From contig NZ_LHVO01000045.1 of the NCBI RefSeq assembly GCF_001269925.1, positions 62,001 through 126,000 of the forward strand: DNA of 64,000 bases, given 5' to 3'. A program made the translations under genes and the position numbers. Positions 62,322 through 64,000 of the stretch are shown one piece after another. This DNA is from Pseudomonas sp. MIACH (GTDB taxonomy: Bacteria; Pseudomonadota; Gammaproteobacteria; Pseudomonadales; Pseudomonadaceae). Each line of letters opens with the position of its first letter. Positions within the stretch are counted from its first letter, which is position 1. The notes beneath the pieces were generated by a model that was not told the origin of the DNA, searched no databases, and saw only the letters and a program-made list of their open reading frames with translations.

Positions 62322-63206
62322 TCAAGGCCCCATGGCCTTTGATATGGCGATAAAACCAGGGCCGGCCAACACAATCAGCAACGCCGGAAACAGAAAAACC
62401 ATCATGACCACGGACATCTTTGCCGACATCTTGGAGATGTATTCCTGCATGCGGGTCAGGCGCCGGTCGTCCAGCAGTTGCTTGAGCGCCTGCAACGACT
62501 TCATCGCACCGCCGCCCTGATGCAGAAGCTGTTGCAGAATCGAGCAGGTGTCGCTGAATTCATCGACGCTGAGCATCAGGCTGGCTTTGCTCAACTCTTC
62601 GCCAAGCTCCAGGCCCGAGTCGACCCGGGCCAGCACAATGCGCAATTCCGAGGTGAGCACCGGCAGCAGTTTTTGCGCTTCGTGGGCCATCACCCGCAGG
62701 GTTTGCTCAACCGCCATGCCGGATTCAAACAGGATCCTCAGCAACGGAATAAAGGTCGCGACTTCCTCGGCAATCTGTTCCTGACGCTGTTTGGCCAGCG
62801 CTGCGAGCACGCGCTTGGGCAGCAGGTAACCGGTGGCCAACCCCAGGAATGGCGCGAGCCAGACGGGGTCCGCCTGCGGGAAAAATACACCTTGCACCAG
62901 CAGTGTCAGACCCAGCAGCAACACTGGCGCCGCCACTTGGCAGGCGGCGAACATCGAGCGTTGGCCGGTCCTGCGCCAGCCGAGTCGGTTGAGCAGGACC
63001 TGGGTTTCGTTATCGAGGCTGATGGTGCGCTGGCCAATCCGGGTGCTGCCCAACCGGCGCAGCCACTGGCCTACCTTGTCTTCGCGCGTGGTTTCGCCCT
63101 GCAGCCGCGAGGTGACCAGACGTTGCTGACGGCGTTGAGCGAGGACGTTGCCGACCACCAGCAACAGCGCCGCGAAAAACAATAACGCGCTGATCAGCAG
63201 GGCCAT
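62322..63206 (-). CDS. tadC: TadC inner-membrane platform protein
   Basis: A 294-residue T2SSF/GspF-like membrane protein, part of the inner-membrane platform on which TadA drives pilus assembly. Helices lie at the N-terminus (LLISALLFFAALLLVVGNVLA), near residues 85-140 and at the C-terminal end (MMVFLFPALLIVLAGPGFIAI). The cytoplasmic T2SSF core reads FIPLLRILFESGMAVEQTLRVMA. The start lies one base after the tadB stop, so the two are coupled. Confidence 0.94.
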   Translation of the reverse strand: MALLISALLFFAALLLVVGNVLAQRRQQRLVTSRLQGETTREDKVGQWLRRLGSTRIGQRTISLDNETQVLLNRLGWRRTGQRSMFAACQVAAPVLLLGLTLLVQGVFFPQADPVWLAPFLGLATGYLLPKRVLAALAKQRQEQIAEEVATFIPLLRILFESGMAVEQTLRVMAHEAQKLLPVLTSELRIVLARVDSGLELGEELSKASLMLSVDEFSDTCSILQQLLHQGGGAMKSLQALKQLLDDRRLTRMQEYISKMSAKMSVVMMVFLFPALLIVLAGPGFIAISKAMGP

Positions 63207-63207
63207 G

Positions 63208-64000
63208 TCAGACGCTCCTCAGCATGCGCCACAGCGCGAGGCAACCGAAGACCTGCATGGCGAACGCGCCAATCAACATCCACCGGCCGCTGTCATCCGC
63301 CCACATGCCCACCAGATACGTGGGGTTGGTCATCAGGAAGTAACCGGCCACGCTGACCGGCAGCAATCCGAGTACCAGCGCGGTCACGCGGGTTTCCCCC
63401 GTCATCGCCCGCAATTGGCGGGCGCCCTGGTCCCGTTCGCGGATCATTTTGATCAGGTTTTCCAGCAGTTCGCTGGCGTTGCCGCCGTAGCGATGATTGA
63501 CCTTCAAGCCCAACGCAAACAGGCGCAGCTCGTCCTGTTCGTAGAACTCGGCAAAGTCGTGCACGGCTTCCGGCAGGCTGACCCCGAGGATGACGTTGCG
63601 CTTGATGCGGCCCATGGATTTTTTCAGCGGGTCGTCACTGGCCTCTATGCCCCCCAGCACCGCATCCGCCAGGGTGCGTCCAGATTTGAGGCTGCGCACG
63701 GCATGGTCCAGCAACTGCGGCAATTGCTCGATCATCCGGTGCAGGCGGCGTCGGTAGCGCAGGGCCAGGTAGAACCGCAGGATCAGCGGCGGCAGCACGA
63801 CCATCGCCAGCAGGCCCAGCCATTCGGCGACCAGCACCCCCAGCACTGCGCCCAACCCCCACAGCGTGAGCCATAGCCCCAGGCGTTCGGTGGGCTTACC
63901 CAGGCCGGCACGGATGAACATCCGCTCAACGCGGGTCACCACGGTCTTGTCATTCAGCGCCTGGGGTTGGCCCTGGCCCAGACGCTCCATCACACGATCG
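63208..64000 (-). CDS. tadB: TadB inner-membrane platform protein, N-terminus cut by window end
   Basis: At least 264 codons of the TadB platform protein; the frame is open to the window edge, and family members are about 290-300 residues, so roughly 30 residues are missing. Helices lie near residues 42-85 (LGLWLTLWGLGAVLGVLVAEWLG) and at the C-terminus (GLLPVSVAGYFLM). The T2SSF core is QLPQLLDHAVRSLKSGRTLADAVLGG and YGGNASELLENLIKMIRERD. It pairs with tadC and is first in the visible tadBCD-DUF3613 run. An ATG at 63993 is internal, not the likely start. Confidence 0.92.
   Translation of the reverse strand, partial: DRVMERLGQGQPQALNDKTVVTRVERMFIRAGLGKPTERLGLWLTLWGLGAVLGVLVAEWLGLLAMVVLPPLILRFYLALRYRRRLHRMIEQLPQLLDHAVRSLKSGRTLADAVLGGIEASDDPLKKSMGRIKRNVILGVSLPEAVHDFAEFYEQDELRLFALGLKVNHRYGGNASELLENLIKMIRERDQGARQLRAMTGETRVTALVLGLLPVSVAGYFLMTNPTYLVGMWADDSGRWMLIGAFAMQVFGCLALWRMLRSV

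Overview
The window is chromosomal DNA of a fluorescent Pseudomonas, most likely the P. fluorescens group. GC-rich codon use, REPIN-type palindromes of the kind known from P. fluorescens genomes, and gene order support this. The order speA, SUI1 family, Nudix, DUF2333, gcbA, chemoreceptor, aroQ, accB, accC, prmA, DUF3426, dusB, fis, purH, purD, retS, urtA is, from memory, the P. aeruginosa PA4839-PA4858 order.

Layout. 1-2.2 kb: the start of a urea ABC transporter operon (urtA, urtB) on the minus strand, with a good sigma-54 promoter match before urtA. 2.4-8.4 kb: a single 1971-codon gene encoding about nine diverged copies of a DUF4329-like unit; only copies 1 and 3 keep a JAB/JAMM-like E...HSHP metal-site pattern. 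8.5-13.5 kb: a minus-strand copper-uptake cluster (DUF2946, PCuAC chaperone, DUF2946, OprC-type TonB receptor, PepSY membrane protein). 13.7-20 kb: an aerobic cobalamin corrin-ring cluster, with cobL-cobK divergent from cobG-cobH-cobI-cobJ and a CbiG-CobJ fusion. 20.2-21.6 kb: an unknown protein and a MarC-family membrane protein. 21.7-42.4 kb: the conserved backbone, namely retS, purD, purH, fis, dusB, DUF3426, prmA, accC, accB, aroQ, a chemoreceptor and gcbA on the minus strand, then DUF2333, Nudix, a SUI1-family factor and speA on the plus strand. 42.4-44.2 kb: a small lipoprotein and a MATE exporter. 44.4-52.2 kb: a bacterial alpha-2-macroglobulin and penicillin-binding protein 1C, the usual periplasmic defence and repair pair, with a small opposing membrane protein between them. 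52.3-54.5 kb: a MazG-like pyrophosphohydrolase, cmoM and two tandem DUF4136 lipoproteins. 54.7-64 kb: part of the tad/Flp pilus locus with its regulators (tadG-like, pprA, tadE-like, fppA, pprB, DUF3613, tadD, tadC, partial tadB); the rest lies beyond the window.

Functional themes. RetS, GcbA and PprA/PprB are all lifestyle and biofilm regulators in Pseudomonas, and the Tad pilus is an adhesion output under PprB. Intergenic space is dotted with REPIN-like inverted repeats of two sequence families. No rRNA, tRNA, CRISPR array, prophage or insertion sequence was found. The least explained element is the nine-repeat DUF4329-like gene; the 259-codon protein at 20.2 kb is the other clear orphan.
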